Below, one piece after another: positions 55,237 through 63,911 of a stretch of 64,000 bases of DNA. A program made the position numbers and the translations under genes. Location of the stretch: NCBI GenBank assembly GCA_020637165.1, contig JACJWN010000004.1, positions 310,001-374,000 on the forward strand, given 5' to 3'. Under the pieces are notes generated by a model, which worked only from the letters and a program-made list of their open reading frames with translations, did not search any database and was not told the DNA's origin. The stretch's first letter is position 1; the number at the start of each line of letters is the position of its first letter. Source of the stretch: Mycolicibacterium sp. Its GTDB lineage: Bacteria > Actinomycetota > Actinomycetes > Mycobacteriales > Mycobacteriaceae.

Positions 55237-55244
55237 CGTTATCG
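55237..55244. repeat. Right 8-bp target-site duplication (CGTTATCG)
   Basis: Second copy of the duplication; ends 8 bp before the start codon of the phospholipase gene. Confidence 0.93.
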
Positions 55245-55252
55245 TCCCCATC

Positions 55253-58123
55253 ATGAGCGGCAACTCGGCGAAAGCGTGGGCGGCGGCCGCCGCGCTGGGG
55301 CTTTCCCTGGCCGGCCCACAGGCATTCGGCACCGCCACCGCGGACAGCGGCGACCAGCAGAAGGTGCGGACAAGTCAGAACCCCGGTCCGCAGCGGACCC
55401 AGGCGACCCGCCCGAACCGGAACCCGGGAGCCGTCCGGACGCCTCGGACGCCCGCGCTCCAGTCCCCAACCGGCCGGTCGAGCAGACCATCGCCGACACG
55501 GTCGGTTCCGGCTACCGCCGCTTCCGCCGAGGCGCGCGAGGTCGCCGTTCCCGTGGCGGCTTTCGCGGTCACCACGCCCCGGTCCGATGCGACCCCGGCA
55601 CCGCCGGCAGCACAGGCAACCCCGGAGGTGCCGGAGCCGAGCATCACGATGGCGGAGACCGTCGCGGCCACGGCCTTCACCCGTGCCCACCGGACCGGCG
55701 AAGCGCCCGCTCCGGGAGCCGAGATCGTCGCCGGTGCGATGCTGCTGACCCGGCGCACGCTGACCGCGGCGCCGGTAGCCGACTCCGTTACCCAGATTTC
55801 CGGCAACCCGATCGCCGATTTCCTCACCGACGTCCGGGTGTGGGTGGAGACCTACGCCAACCTCTACCCCTGGTGGAGCGGCAGCCTGCTGCCCGAACCG
55901 CTCAGACAATTCTTCTTCAGCGCCACCCCGGTCGCCGACCCCATGCAGGTAGAACTCGACCTCGCCGCGGGCGTCACCAGCCGGGCCATCCCGTTCAGCG
56001 CCACGGACGCCGACGGCCATCGGCTGGTTTTCTCAGTGCCCGATCAGGGCCAGCCCGGCGGACCCAACCACGGCACGGTGAGCGTCGACAACGCCGCGGG
56101 CACCTTCACCTACACCCCGGACGGGGACTTCACCGGCACCGACACCTTCTCCTTCGTCGCCAGCGACGACACCTCGCTGCACTTCCACGCCTGGGCCGGT
56201 CTGCTCAACGCCGCGTTCGGCGTGCTCGGCACCGGACTGGCCGGCGGGCACCGAACCACCGCGACGGTGACAATCTTCAATAACGTCGACATCCGACCGG
56301 ACCCTGCACTGGCGGTTTACACCGATATCGTCGGAGACTTCTCGGTGCTCACCTACAACGTCTCCGGTCTACCCTTCCCGTTCTCCGGCGCAGCGCTGCC
56401 GAGGATTACCAACACCCTCGAAATCGGTTCGCGGCTAGAGGGTTTCGACGTCGTCAACGTCCAGGAGGACATTGCCTACCATCAGTTCCTGATCGCCGGC
56501 ACGGACTTCCCGGATCGGACGGCCCCGTCGGTGCCCACCTGGGCGTGGCCGGTCGGCGTTCCGTTCTCCGACGGCCTGAACTCTATGTCGTCGTACTACC
56601 TGGAAAGCCTGCAGCGCCAGGCCTGGTCCACTCGCGCAGACCTGCTCAACCCGGGCGGATTCACCTACACCCGCCAGCACATCCCGGGAGGCTCCTCAGT
56701 CGACGTCTACAACGTCGACACCAGCGGCGGCGCCATGACGAATGACGAGATCGCCCAGTTGTCAGCGTTCATCGGCGCGAACTCGATCGGCCGGGCAGTG
56801 ATCGTCACCGGCGACTTCGGCCAGTACTACTCCGACCCGGGGCAGACGCTGAGCGCCTTCGCCGCCGCCAACGGCCTCACCGACGCCTGGGTGCAGGTCG
56901 AGTTCGGCGGGCTCACCCCCACCGACGCCCAGCGCTGCGCCTACGCCGACAGCTGCGAGCAGCCGGACAAGATCTTCTTCCGCGACGCAGCCCCGCTGGA
57001 CCCGCTAGCCCCGGCCAGCAGCCCGGTGCGGCTGCTGGCGCTGGACTACACCAACGAAGGCCTGAACTTCCTCGACGATGCCGGCCGGGACCTCTCCGCC
57101 AACCGGCCCCAGTCGGTGAACTTCAGCTACACGGTCGACGCGGTCGGCCCCATGAACGTCGAACTGTCCGACTGGATGGCCAACCTACCCGCGCTGTCGA
57201 CGCTGCCGCTGACCCAGATTCCCATCCCCGGCACCCATGACTCGGGCAGCTACGGCATAACGCCGCAGTCTCCGTGGGCGCTGACCGGGAAGGACCAGTT
57301 CGGCATCCTCACCGAACTGCCCGCGGTCCTGCAGGACCTCGTCGTCAAGCCGATCGCCGCCGGCTACGGCAAGACCCAGTCCAAGGACCTCTACGAGCAG
57401 TTCAGCGACGGCATCCGCTACGTGGACCTGCGGCTGACCAACGAACCCGACGGGCAGGTCTACCTCGAACACGGGCTGCGCTCAGTGCCCTTCACCGACG
57501 TGGTCGACGACATCGGGGCCTTCGCCAACGAGCATCCCCGCGAAGTGCTGGTCGTCTACGTCCAGGGAATCAAGAACTTCACCGCCGACACCCACGCCGC
57601 GGTTATCGCACAGATGGACGCCGCGTTCGGGGCGCGTATGGCGCCGCGGGCGCTGGGCACTTCGGCCACGCTGCAGGATCTGTGGGCGGCCGACCGCAAC
57701 GTCATCGTCGTCTACAACAACTCCGAGGTCGTCGCCGCCGACCCGGTGTTGTGGCCGGACGACACCCTCTACCGCCCGTGGCCTCAGGTCGCGTCGGTGC
57801 CGGATCTGCTGGCGGGTAACGAGACAAACCTGGCCAACCGGCCGCCCGCAGCGATCTGGGGCATGTTCGGTGAGTCCACCCCCGGCCCGCTCAACTACGT
57901 CACCGGCGTCCTGACACTGAGCACCCGCAACATCGAGCAGTTCATGTTCAACGTGCACCCTCCGGTGCAGCGGTGGATGCGAGTGAACTTCAAGGAGTCG
58001 CTGAACCTGGTGACGGCCGACTGGTATCAGGAATTCTGGCCCGCCGGTTCGACTCTGGCGCGCGACAATATCGGAGCCGTATACGAGACGCTGGGTCTGA
58101 GGGATTCGGCAGTGGTGCTGTAG
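55253..58123 (+). CDS. Exported PI-PLC-like phospholipase fused to a degenerate EEP domain
   Basis: 956 aa from the ATG at 55253. Signal peptide (1-32), Pro/Arg/Ala-rich linker (35-150), hydrophobic module EIVAGAMLLTRRTL and NPIADFLTDV, then a VCBS/cadherin-like repeat (NAAGTFTYTPDGDFTGTDTFSF, about 275-310). Residues about 360-620 resemble an endonuclease/exonuclease/phosphatase (sphingomyelinase-like) domain with YNVSGLP and NVQED (Glu about 405), but GDFN is GDFG and the SDHxP catalytic end reads SANRP. Residues 640-956 are a PI-PLC X domain with IPGTHDSGSY (His662), YVDLRL and LEHGL (His740), apparently intact. No Shine-Dalgarno is seen; the IS lies 8 bp upstream (after the duplication) and replaces the native upstream DNA. 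Confidence 0.8.
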   Translation: MSGNSAKAWAAAAALGLSLAGPQAFGTATADSGDQQKVRTSQNPGPQRTQATRPNRNPGAVRTPRTPALQSPTGRSSRPSPTRSVPATAASAEAREVAVPVAAFAVTTPRSDATPAPPAAQATPEVPEPSITMAETVAATAFTRAHRTGEAPAPGAEIVAGAMLLTRRTLTAAPVADSVTQISGNPIADFLTDVRVWVETYANLYPWWSGSLLPEPLRQFFFSATPVADPMQVELDLAAGVTSRAIPFSATDADGHRLVFSVPDQGQPGGPNHGTVSVDNAAGTFTYTPDGDFTGTDTFSFVASDDTSLHFHAWAGLLNAAFGVLGTGLAGGHRTTATVTIFNNVDIRPDPALAVYTDIVGDFSVLTYNVSGLPFPFSGAALPRITNTLEIGSRLEGFDVVNVQEDIAYHQFLIAGTDFPDRTAPSVPTWAWPVGVPFSDGLNSMSSYYLESLQRQAWSTRADLLNPGGFTYTRQHIPGGSSVDVYNVDTSGGAMTNDEIAQLSAFIGANSIGRAVIVTGDFGQYYSDPGQTLSAFAAANGLTDAWVQVEFGGLTPTDAQRCAYADSCEQPDKIFFRDAAPLDPLAPASSPVRLLALDYTNEGLNFLDDAGRDLSANRPQSVNFSYTVDAVGPMNVELSDWMANLPALSTLPLTQIPIPGTHDSGSYGITPQSPWALTGKDQFGILTELPAVLQDLVVKPIAAGYGKTQSKDLYEQFSDGIRYVDLRLTNEPDGQVYLEHGLRSVPFTDVVDDIGAFANEHPREVLVVYVQGIKNFTADTHAAVIAQMDAAFGARMAPRALGTSATLQDLWAADRNVIVVYNNSEVVAADPVLWPDDTLYRPWPQVASVPDLLAGNETNLANRPPAAIWGMFGESTPGPLNYVTGVLTLSTRNIEQFMFNVHPPVQRWMRVNFKESLNLVTADWYQEFWPAGSTLARDNIGAVYETLGLRDSAVVL

Positions 58124-58295
58124 GAGACACCGCATCGTCCGCCGGTCGGTACGAGAAGGCATTTGCGGACCCGCGTGTGACCTCGATTCCGCTGCCGGCG
58201 CATCATGCGGCCACGGGTGCGGCCGTTGACTACGGGGATACCTCTGGAATCTCAGCCCCGAGACGTTCGTCTTCTCCGCGCAACGGTCGCTGACG

Positions 58296-58928
58296 GTGGA
58301 TAGTGGTCGAGTGGAACCCACGCCCGCTGAATCGGCGAGCTCCTCGGCTCCCTCTCGTCGGGGGAGGCCGCGCAGCCAGAAAGCCCGCGACGCTGTCTTG
58401 CGCGCAACGCGGGAGCTGCTGCTCGAGGTCGGTCCGCAGGCGATGACGACGGATCAGATTGCGGGCCGCAGCGGGGTGAGCAAAGCAACGCTCTACAAGT
58501 GGTGGCCCAACAAGTTTGCGATCGCCGTGGAAGCATTCCTCCGGGAGGAAACCGTCGTATCGCCGGTTCCTGACACCGGCTCGGCGCGCGAGGACTATCG
58601 CATCTGGCTTCGCAACACGGTCGATCTCTTCGCCGGGCCGTACGGTCGTGTTTTCGCCCAGCTCATCGGTGAGGGGCAGGCCAATCCCAAACTGCGCGCG
58701 GAACTGCGGGAACGGCTGTTGGCCCCGCGGCGGCGGATGACCCGTGAAATCTGGGATCGCGCAGCACGGCGCGGTGAGCTGCGTGCCGATGTCGATTTCG
58801 AAACGGCGATGGATCTGATGATCGGCGCGGTGACCAACCGACTGCTTCTCGGCTATGCACCGCTGGATGAAAAGTCCGCCGACGCGATCGTCGATACGGC
58901 GATGCACGGCTTCCTTGCGCGAAGCTGA
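58296..58928 (+). CDS. TetR-family transcriptional regulator
   Basis: 210 aa from GTG at 58296; GTG at 58311 is equally possible, as a GATAGT box lies 6 nt before it. HTH: RGRPRSQKARDAVLRATRELL, MTTDQIAGRSGVSKATLYKWWPNK, then an all-helical ligand/dimer domain (TetR_C group with GAVTNRLLLGYAPLD). The likely operator is at 58977-58996, controlling the next gene and perhaps itself. Ligand unknown. Confidence 0.88.
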   Translation: MDSGRVEPTPAESASSSAPSRRGRPRSQKARDAVLRATRELLLEVGPQAMTTDQIAGRSGVSKATLYKWWPNKFAIAVEAFLREETVVSPVPDTGSAREDYRIWLRNTVDLFAGPYGRVFAQLIGEGQANPKLRAELRERLLAPRRRMTREIWDRAARRGELRADVDFETAMDLMIGAVTNRLLLGYAPLDEKSADAIVDTAMHGFLARS

Positions 58929-58976
58929 CACCGACAAATGCACAGGAAAAACCCAGCGCCGCACAGCCCGTTCATA

Positions 58977-58996
58977 AAAACTGAACGTATAGTTTT
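58977..58996 (+). promoter_or_regulatory. Imperfect palindrome over a -10 box, likely TetR operator
   Basis: AAAACT - 8 nt - AGTTTT, symmetric about a central CG, overlapping TATAGT (58988-58993), a good -10 hexamer, 40 bp before the start of the small exported protein. Position right after the TetR gene suggests repression of that promoter. Confidence 0.5.
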
Positions 58997-59034
58997 GTGT
59001 GTACGGAGAAGTCCAACCGAGAAGGAGGAGACCA

Positions 59035-59337
59035 ATGAACAAGAAACTGCGCCACATCATGCCGCTGGCCGTTGCCGCCAGTGGGCTGGCAATCGCCTTC
59101 GCACCCACCGCGTCCGCTGCCCCGACCAACACATCAGGCAACCCGTCGATCGTCACGACACCTGGCAACGCCCAAATCACCACCCGGCCCGGACCGAGTG
59201 CCACGCAGGCCGGGGCACAGCAATACCCGTTTGCCGGTGACACTCTGCTGTTCCATAACGCCCACGGCGCCGTTGGGGGACATCCCGGTGGACATCCCGG
59301 CGGCCATGCTGGCGGGGGCGGCGGCGGAAGTCACTAG
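59035..59337 (+). CDS. Small secreted Gly/His-rich protein
   Basis: 100 aa, ATG with GAAGGAGGAG upstream, so strong translation is expected. Sec signal peptide with cleavage after ASA (about 29). Mature part: IVTTPGNAQITTRPGPSATQ, QYPFAGDTLLFHNAHG, and a tail GGHPGGHPGGHAGGG ending SH, holding five His. A metal-binding or surface-matrix role is possible but inferred. Preceded by the TetR gene and operator; followed by a strong terminator. Confidence 0.78.
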   Translation: MNKKLRHIMPLAVAASGLAIAFAPTASAAPTNTSGNPSIVTTPGNAQITTRPGPSATQAGAQQYPFAGDTLLFHNAHGAVGGHPGGHPGGHAGGGGGGSH

Positions 59338-59381
59338 CCATACCGTGCGGCCTCGAGGGCCCACCAAGCTGCTCGCGACGA

Positions 59382-59419
59382 CGGAAAAGCCCGGCACCTT
59401 CAGGAGCCGGGCTTTTCCG
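59382..59419. terminator. Strong bidirectional hairpin terminator
   Basis: Perfect 14-bp stem (59382-59395 with 59406-59419), 10-nt loop; the stem itself holds AAAA/TTTT, giving a T-run in both directions. Lies between the small exported gene and the convergent agmatine deiminase gene. Confidence 0.88.
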
Positions 59420-59529
59420 ACCGGCGCCGCCCCGCCACGGCGCCATGATGACGTCCGCAGGCCCTCCTCCCTCGACGTCGGGTCTCGTTAGGCCGAGTCC
59501 GATGCTCGGCGGTGACGGTTTGGGGCTTC

Positions 59530-60522
59530 TCATCGGGCAGGTTCTTGTTGCGTCGCGCAGTGGATGCCACCACCACCGGCGGCGATGGCATCGATGTTGA
59601 TCTGCACGACCTCTCGGTCCGGGAAGAGCCGCTGGAGCGTGGCCTTGGCGGCGCCGTCGCTGCGGGAGTCGCCGAATTCGGGGGCGATGACCGCGCCGTT
59701 GCAGACATAAAAGTTGATGTAGCTTGCGGCGAAGTCGACGTCATCGAATTTCTTCCGGACGGTTGCGGGGCCCTCGATCACCTCGACCTGCAGCCGCCGA
59801 TCGTGGGCATCGGTGGCCAAGCACAGGATGTCGAGGTGACGGCGGGTGACGTCGTAATCGAATGACTTCGGGTCGATTTCCAAGCCGGCGACGACAACGC
59901 CAGGGCCGGCGAAGCGCGCGTAAAAGTCGGTGTGTCCGTCGGTGATGTCACGCCCGGCGATACCGGGCAGCCAGATCACCTTTGTGATCCCGAGCAGGCG
60001 GTCCAGTTCGGCCTCCACCTGGGGCTTGGAAAGACCGGGATTGCGGTTGTCGTTGAGCACGCAGCTCTCGGCGATGATCGCGGTGCCGCGGCCGTCGACC
60101 TCGATCCCGCCGCCCTCGAGCACCAGGTCGGTGCGCAGCGTCTGAACACCGGCCCGGGCGGCGACGAATTCGGCAACGTTGGCGTCGCGGTGGTGCTCCT
60201 GCTTGCCACCCCAGCCGTTGAAGTTGAAATCCACACCGCCCCAGCCACTGTCAGTCTTGACGAAAACCGGCCCGGTGTCGCGCATCCACAAGTCGTCTAC
60301 CGGTGCGGCGATCAGCTCGATGTTCGCCGCACCGATCAGACCGCGAGCCAGGTCCATCTCCTCAGGGCGCACCAGCATCGACACCGGCTCATACCGCGCG
60401 ATCGTGGTCGCGATCAGCAGCAGATCGCGGCGCACCTGGGGCAGCAACCGCGAGCCCCAGATCCGCCTGTCGGCCCCGAAAGCCATCCACGTCCGCGCGT
60501 GCGGATCCCCTTCTTCCCGCAT
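59530..60522 (-). CDS. aguA: Agmatine deiminase (peptidyl-arginine deiminase family)
   Basis: 330 aa from ATG at 60522 (GTG one codon earlier possible). Pentein fold: PVDDLWMRDTGPVFV, VLEGGGIEVDGRGTAI, TDGHTDFYARF and catalytic GGGGIHCATQQEP (Cys322). Converts agmatine to N-carbamoylputrescine, feeding putrescine synthesis. No carbamoylputrescine amidase is adjacent. First residues MREEGDPHARTWMAFG match the family start without signal peptide. Confidence 0.9.
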   Translation of the reverse strand: MREEGDPHARTWMAFGADRRIWGSRLLPQVRRDLLLIATTIARYEPVSMLVRPEEMDLARGLIGAANIELIAAPVDDLWMRDTGPVFVKTDSGWGGVDFNFNGWGGKQEHHRDANVAEFVAARAGVQTLRTDLVLEGGGIEVDGRGTAIIAESCVLNDNRNPGLSKPQVEAELDRLLGITKVIWLPGIAGRDITDGHTDFYARFAGPGVVVAGLEIDPKSFDYDVTRRHLDILCLATDAHDRRLQVEVIEGPATVRKKFDDVDFAASYINFYVCNGAVIAPEFGDSRSDGAAKATLQRLFPDREVVQINIDAIAAGGGGIHCATQQEPAR

Positions 60523-60997
60523 CACCCACCGCCTACCGTCGTCATGTGTACCAGCGCGACTGTGCGTCGAGCCGCTGTACGGCGTCAAGGTGGGTTCGCC
60601 GCAGCCCGGGAGCCGCTGCGAGGGGGCTTCGCCGCTCCGTGGGCGGGGGAAATCATGGCGGGTCGCTGCGGCTGGGTTGGTGATGGCGCGGTGGGCTGGC
60701 TGGGGTCGACGCTGTTGAGGTGTTTCGGTCGGATACGTTTGCGTCTAAGTCGCTGCTGAGCACGGCGAGCAGCTTGGGGCGGGAAGGCCCATCGCTCCAC
60801 GGCGTTGCGTGGAATGTTGCCTTGAGGACCAGAGTGAGATTGTTTGATCGATCCGGCCCTCAGATCCGACCCCACGGCGAGCTGCTCACCGTCAACGCCG
60901 GATATCGACCCCTTTCTGCTCAACCTGAATGCCCTTGCACGGGGGGTGTAGGGGCTTGCCCCAGACTCCGCAACCGCCCAACACACTTTATTGACTG
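60523..60997. other. Non-coding region before tRNA-Ser(TGA)
   Basis: 475 bp without a convincing gene; open frames on both strands are Arg/Pro-rich and lack ribosome sites. It contains imperfect repeats such as GCGAGCAGCTT (60767 region) and GCGAGCTGCTC (60878 region), which may be remnants. Base composition drops near 60830-60850. No identifiable mobile-element end. Confidence 0.4.
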
Positions 60998-61084
60998 CGG
61001 TGGCGGAGGGATTTGAACCCCCGGACGGTGTTAGCCGTCTCTCGCTTTCAAGGCGAGTGCATTAGGCCGCTCTGCCACGCCACC
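60998..61084 (-). tRNA. tRNA-Ser (anticodon TGA)
   Basis: Class II tRNA. Acceptor GGTGGCG (from 61084) pairs with CGCCACC; anticodon loop CTTGAAA; long variable arm; T-loop GTTCAAATC; discriminator G; no encoded CCA. Reads UCA and other UCN codons. Confidence 0.95.
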
Positions 61085-61111
61085 GCCGATCAGCCTAGCG
61101 GGCCGTCCCGG

Positions 61112-61642
61112 TTACGCCGGGGCCGCGCCCCGGCTACTGCGGACCCGCCGGTTGGCGCCGTCGGATTGCAGCGCCGAACTGATCCGGCGGCAGTTCTCCC
61201 CCAGTGCCGCCATCTGCGAACGGGTGAGTGGCAGCAGAAAGCGTTGCCGCACGGCTTCGGCATAGGTAAACATCGCCTCGTCGATGGCGACGCGGCCGAC
61301 GTCGGTGATACCGGCCAGTACTCCACGGCCGTCGTGCGGGCTGGCCTCCCGCCGAACCAGACCCAACCGTTCCAGCCGATGGATCTGCCGGGTCACCCGA
61401 CTCGGAAGCGACTGCAGTTGCCCGGCGAGTTCACCCATCCGGGCCGCACCGGTTTCCGAGCTGCTCAGGATGTCCAGCAGCCGCACATCCGGCAAGGTCA
61501 GCCCGTGCCGCTCAGCGAGCAACTTGTTCAGGGTGCCGTAAACCCGCAACGCAGCTTCGAGGAAGTTGTCCCAGGAGCGTTGCTCGGCGATGTCCAGACC
61601 CGGCATCTCGCTTGCGGTACGCCCCCCGATAGTCCCACCCAT
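61112..61642 (-). CDS. MarR-family transcriptional regulator
   Basis: 176 aa. Winged helix: LTLPDVRLLDILSSS, ARMGELAGQLQSLPSRVTRQIHRLERLGLVRR (recognition helix) and SPHDGRGVLAGITDVGR (wing, D-R motif). Helical ends for dimerisation. TATCAT lies 6 nt before the ATG, so the mRNA may be leaderless. Divergent from the quinone oxidoreductase with 72 bp between, a typical MarR-target layout. Confidence 0.9.
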   Translation of the reverse strand: MGGTIGGRTASEMPGLDIAEQRSWDNFLEAALRVYGTLNKLLAERHGLTLPDVRLLDILSSSETGAARMGELAGQLQSLPSRVTRQIHRLERLGLVRREASPHDGRGVLAGITDVGRVAIDEAMFTYAEAVRQRFLLPLTRSQMAALGENCRRISSALQSDGANRRVRSSRGAAPA

Positions 61643-61701
61643 GGCGCCATGATAAGGCTATGCCAGCGAATTTCGGTGCGGTTCGGCGGGGAGCGTCAAG
61701 G

Positions 61702-61707
61702 TAGCGT
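61702..61707 (+). promoter_or_regulatory. -10 box (TAGCGT), leaderless
   Basis: TAGCGT ends 7 nt before the ATG at 61715; no ribosome site. Lies within the shared MarR/oxidoreductase region. Confidence 0.55.
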
Positions 61708-61714
61708 CACGTCC

Positions 61715-62695
61715 ATGCACGCCATCGTGACGGAGGCCGGACGGCTCACCTGGCAGGAAGTGCCCAACGCCACCGCCGGGAACGGCGAGGTGCTGATCGA
61801 GGTCTGGGCAGCCGGGGTCAACCGTGCGGATTTGCTGCAGGCCGCTGGCAAATATCCGCCCCCGCCGGGGACAAGCGACATCCTGGGCCTGGAAGTCGCC
61901 GGGGTCATCACTCAGGTTGGTGACAGTGTCACGGGATTTTCTGTGGGACAACAGGTTTGTGCCTTGCTGGCCGGCGGAGGCTATGCCGAGTACGTGGCGG
62001 CCCCGGTCCGACAGGTCCTGCCTGTTCCCGACGGTGTCGGCCTGGAGGCCGCGGCCGGGCTGCCCGAGGCGGCGTGCACGGTGTGGTCCACCGTCGTGAT
62101 GGGCGCCCGACTGGCGCCAGACGAGTTCGTATTGATCCACGGCGGGGCAAGCGGTATCGGTACTCACGCAATCCAGATCGCCCGAGCGCTCGGTGCGCGT
62201 GTCGCGGCAACGGCCGGTACACCGTCCAAGCTTGCGCTCTGCGGCGAACTGGGCGCGGAGGTCGTCATCTCCCACCGCGGCGAAGATTTCGTACAGCGCG
62301 TGCGGGCCGCTACCGACGGCGACGGCGCCGATCTCATCCTCGACATCATGGGTGCCGCCTATCTGGAGCGCAATCTCGCCGCACTCGCCACCGACGGACG
62401 GCTGGCCATCATCGGCATGCAGGGAGGAGCCAAGGCCGAACTGAACATCGGCACCCTGATCGGCAAGCGGCTCAAGGTGATCGGAACGGCGCTGCGCAGC
62501 CGCCCGATCGACGGCCCACACGGCAAAGGTGCGATCGTCGACGCGGTAGCGGCCTCGGTGTGGCCGATGATCGCCGAAGGACGCGTCCGGCCGGTCATCG
62601 GCGCGCGATTCCCGGTAGAGCAAGCCGCCGAGGCGCATCGCGCTCTCGCCTCCGGCGAAGTGCACGGCAAGGCGCTCCTGACGATCCGGAAGTGA
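61715..62695 (+). CDS. NAD(P)H quinone oxidoreductase (zinc-free MDR family)
   Basis: 326 aa. GroES-like N-terminus with AAGVNRADLLQAAGKYPPPP (the quinone oxidoreductase signature), then Rossmann fold with LIHGGASGIGTHAIQIARALGA; no zinc Cys/His set. Transfers electrons from NAD(P)H to quinones or acts on enones. Divergent from the MarR gene and convergent with the next gene (19 bp gap). Position equals Rv3777. Confidence 0.92.
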   Translation: MHAIVTEAGRLTWQEVPNATAGNGEVLIEVWAAGVNRADLLQAAGKYPPPPGTSDILGLEVAGVITQVGDSVTGFSVGQQVCALLAGGGYAEYVAAPVRQVLPVPDGVGLEAAAGLPEAACTVWSTVVMGARLAPDEFVLIHGGASGIGTHAIQIARALGARVAATAGTPSKLALCGELGAEVVISHRGEDFVQRVRAATDGDGADLILDIMGAAYLERNLAALATDGRLAIIGMQGGAKAELNIGTLIGKRLKVIGTALRSRPIDGPHGKGAIVDAVAASVWPMIAEGRVRPVIGARFPVEQAAEAHRALASGEVHGKALLTIRK

Positions 62696-62714
62696 ACATT
62701 CAGCCCAGGGAAGT

Positions 62715-63911
62715 TCAGCCCAGGGAGGCCAGAGTCCTTACCAGGTGGTCGATTTCGGAGACCGTGGAGTAGTGAGCGAGTCCCAGAGTCACAGCCCCGC
62801 CGATCTCGTCGACACCGAGGACATCCAGCACCCGGGAGGCCGCATTGCCTACCGCGAGCACCCCGTTCTCGGCCAGCCTCTGAACCACCCGTTCGGCGGG
62901 CACACCGGAAACCACGATGCTCACCAAAGGAATTCGCGTTTGCGGGTCGCCGATCACCGACACCAGCGGCAGCGAGCGCAATGAGGTCATCAGATAGTCG
63001 AGCAAGCCATCGAGATAGCTGCGTGCGGATGCCATCGAATGGGCAAGCCTCTGCCGCCGGTCACCGCGGGCGCTTTCGTCGAGACCGGCCAGATACTCGA
63101 TACTGGCCACCGCCCCGGCCAGCAGCCCGTACTGGTAGAGGCCCAGCTCCAGGCGAGCCGCGCCGCTGGCGTACGGGTTGGTCGACACCGAGCCCAGCCG
63201 GTCTATCAACGCGGGGTCGCGGAATACCAGAGCACCGACCGGGGGACCGCCCCAGGCGGCGGCGTTCAGGGCAACCACATCGGCTCCGGCCGAGGTGATG
63301 TCGAGCAGCCGGAACGGGGCCGCGGCCGAGTGGTCCACGACCAGCAGGCCGCCGACCCGGTGCACACGCTCGGCGACCGCGGCGACATCGACGACTGTGC
63401 CCAGCGCCGAGGAGGCCGACGGGATGGCCACCAACCGGGTGTCGGAACTGACCAGCTCGTCCCACTGCCAGACCGGCAGTTCGCCGGTCTCGATGTCGAC
63501 CTCGGCCCACTTCACCGTGGCGCCGTGCCGGTGGGCGGCCCTCAGCCACGGCGCGATGTTCGCCTCGTCGTCGAGCCGGCAGAGCACCACCTCGTTGCCC
63601 AGCCCGGCGCGGGTCGACGACGCATCAGCCAAGGAGGCCAGTAGGACGGCCCGATCCGCTCCGACTACCACCCCGGCGGGATCGGCGTTGAGCAGGTCGG
63701 CGACGGCCCGGCGCGCGGCGTCGAGGAGTGCGACGCTGCGCGCTGCAGCCGGATGGGGGCTGGAAATGTTAGCCGTGGAGCCACGAAAGGCCGTCGATAC
63801 GGTGCTGGCGACGGACTCTGGGATCACCATCCCGGCTTGGGCGTCGAAGCGGGTCCACCCGTCGCCCAGCGCCGGGTGTAGACCGCGCACGCGCGCGACG
63901 TCGTATGCCAT
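62715..63911 (-). CDS. Cysteine desulfurase-like protein lacking the PLP lysine
   Basis: 398 aa from the ATG at 63911 with AGGGG upstream. Class V aminotransferase fold: [53 protein letters not shown] (Asp193 of the PLP pyridine contact). Where the Schiff-base Lys should be, the sequence reads [14 protein letters not shown] (about 215-228), with no Lys. The mobile Cys loop is also not evident. So it is probably not a normal desulfurase; PLP may not be bound covalently. Equivalent in position to Rv3778c. Confidence 0.85.
   Translation of the reverse strand: MAYDVARVRGLHPALGDGWTRFDAQAGMVIPESVASTVSTAFRGSTANISSPHPAAARSVALLDAARRAVADLLNADPAGVVVGADRAVLLASLADASSTRAGLGNEVVLCRLDDEANIAPWLRAAHRHGATVKWAEVDIETGELPVWQWDELVSSDTRLVAIPSASSALGTVVDVAAVAERVHRVGGLLVVDHSAAAPFRLLDITSAGADVVALNAAAWGGPPVGALVFRDPALIDRLGSVSTNPYASGAARLELGLYQYGLLAGAVASIEYLAGLDESARGDRRQRLAHSMASARSYLDGLLDYLMTSLRSLPLVSVIGDPQTRIPLVSIVVSGVPAERVVQRLAENGVLAVGNAASRVLDVLGVDEIGGAVTLGLAHYSTVSEIDHLVRTLASLG

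Noticed and set aside
53653-55252. The transposase gene as part of a larger transposon
   Set aside because: Terminal repeats and target duplication lie directly around the single gene, so it is a simple IS.
60523-60997. Integrated element at tRNA-Ser(TGA)
   Set aside because: No integrase gene and no repeated tRNA end in the window, so an attachment site cannot be supported.
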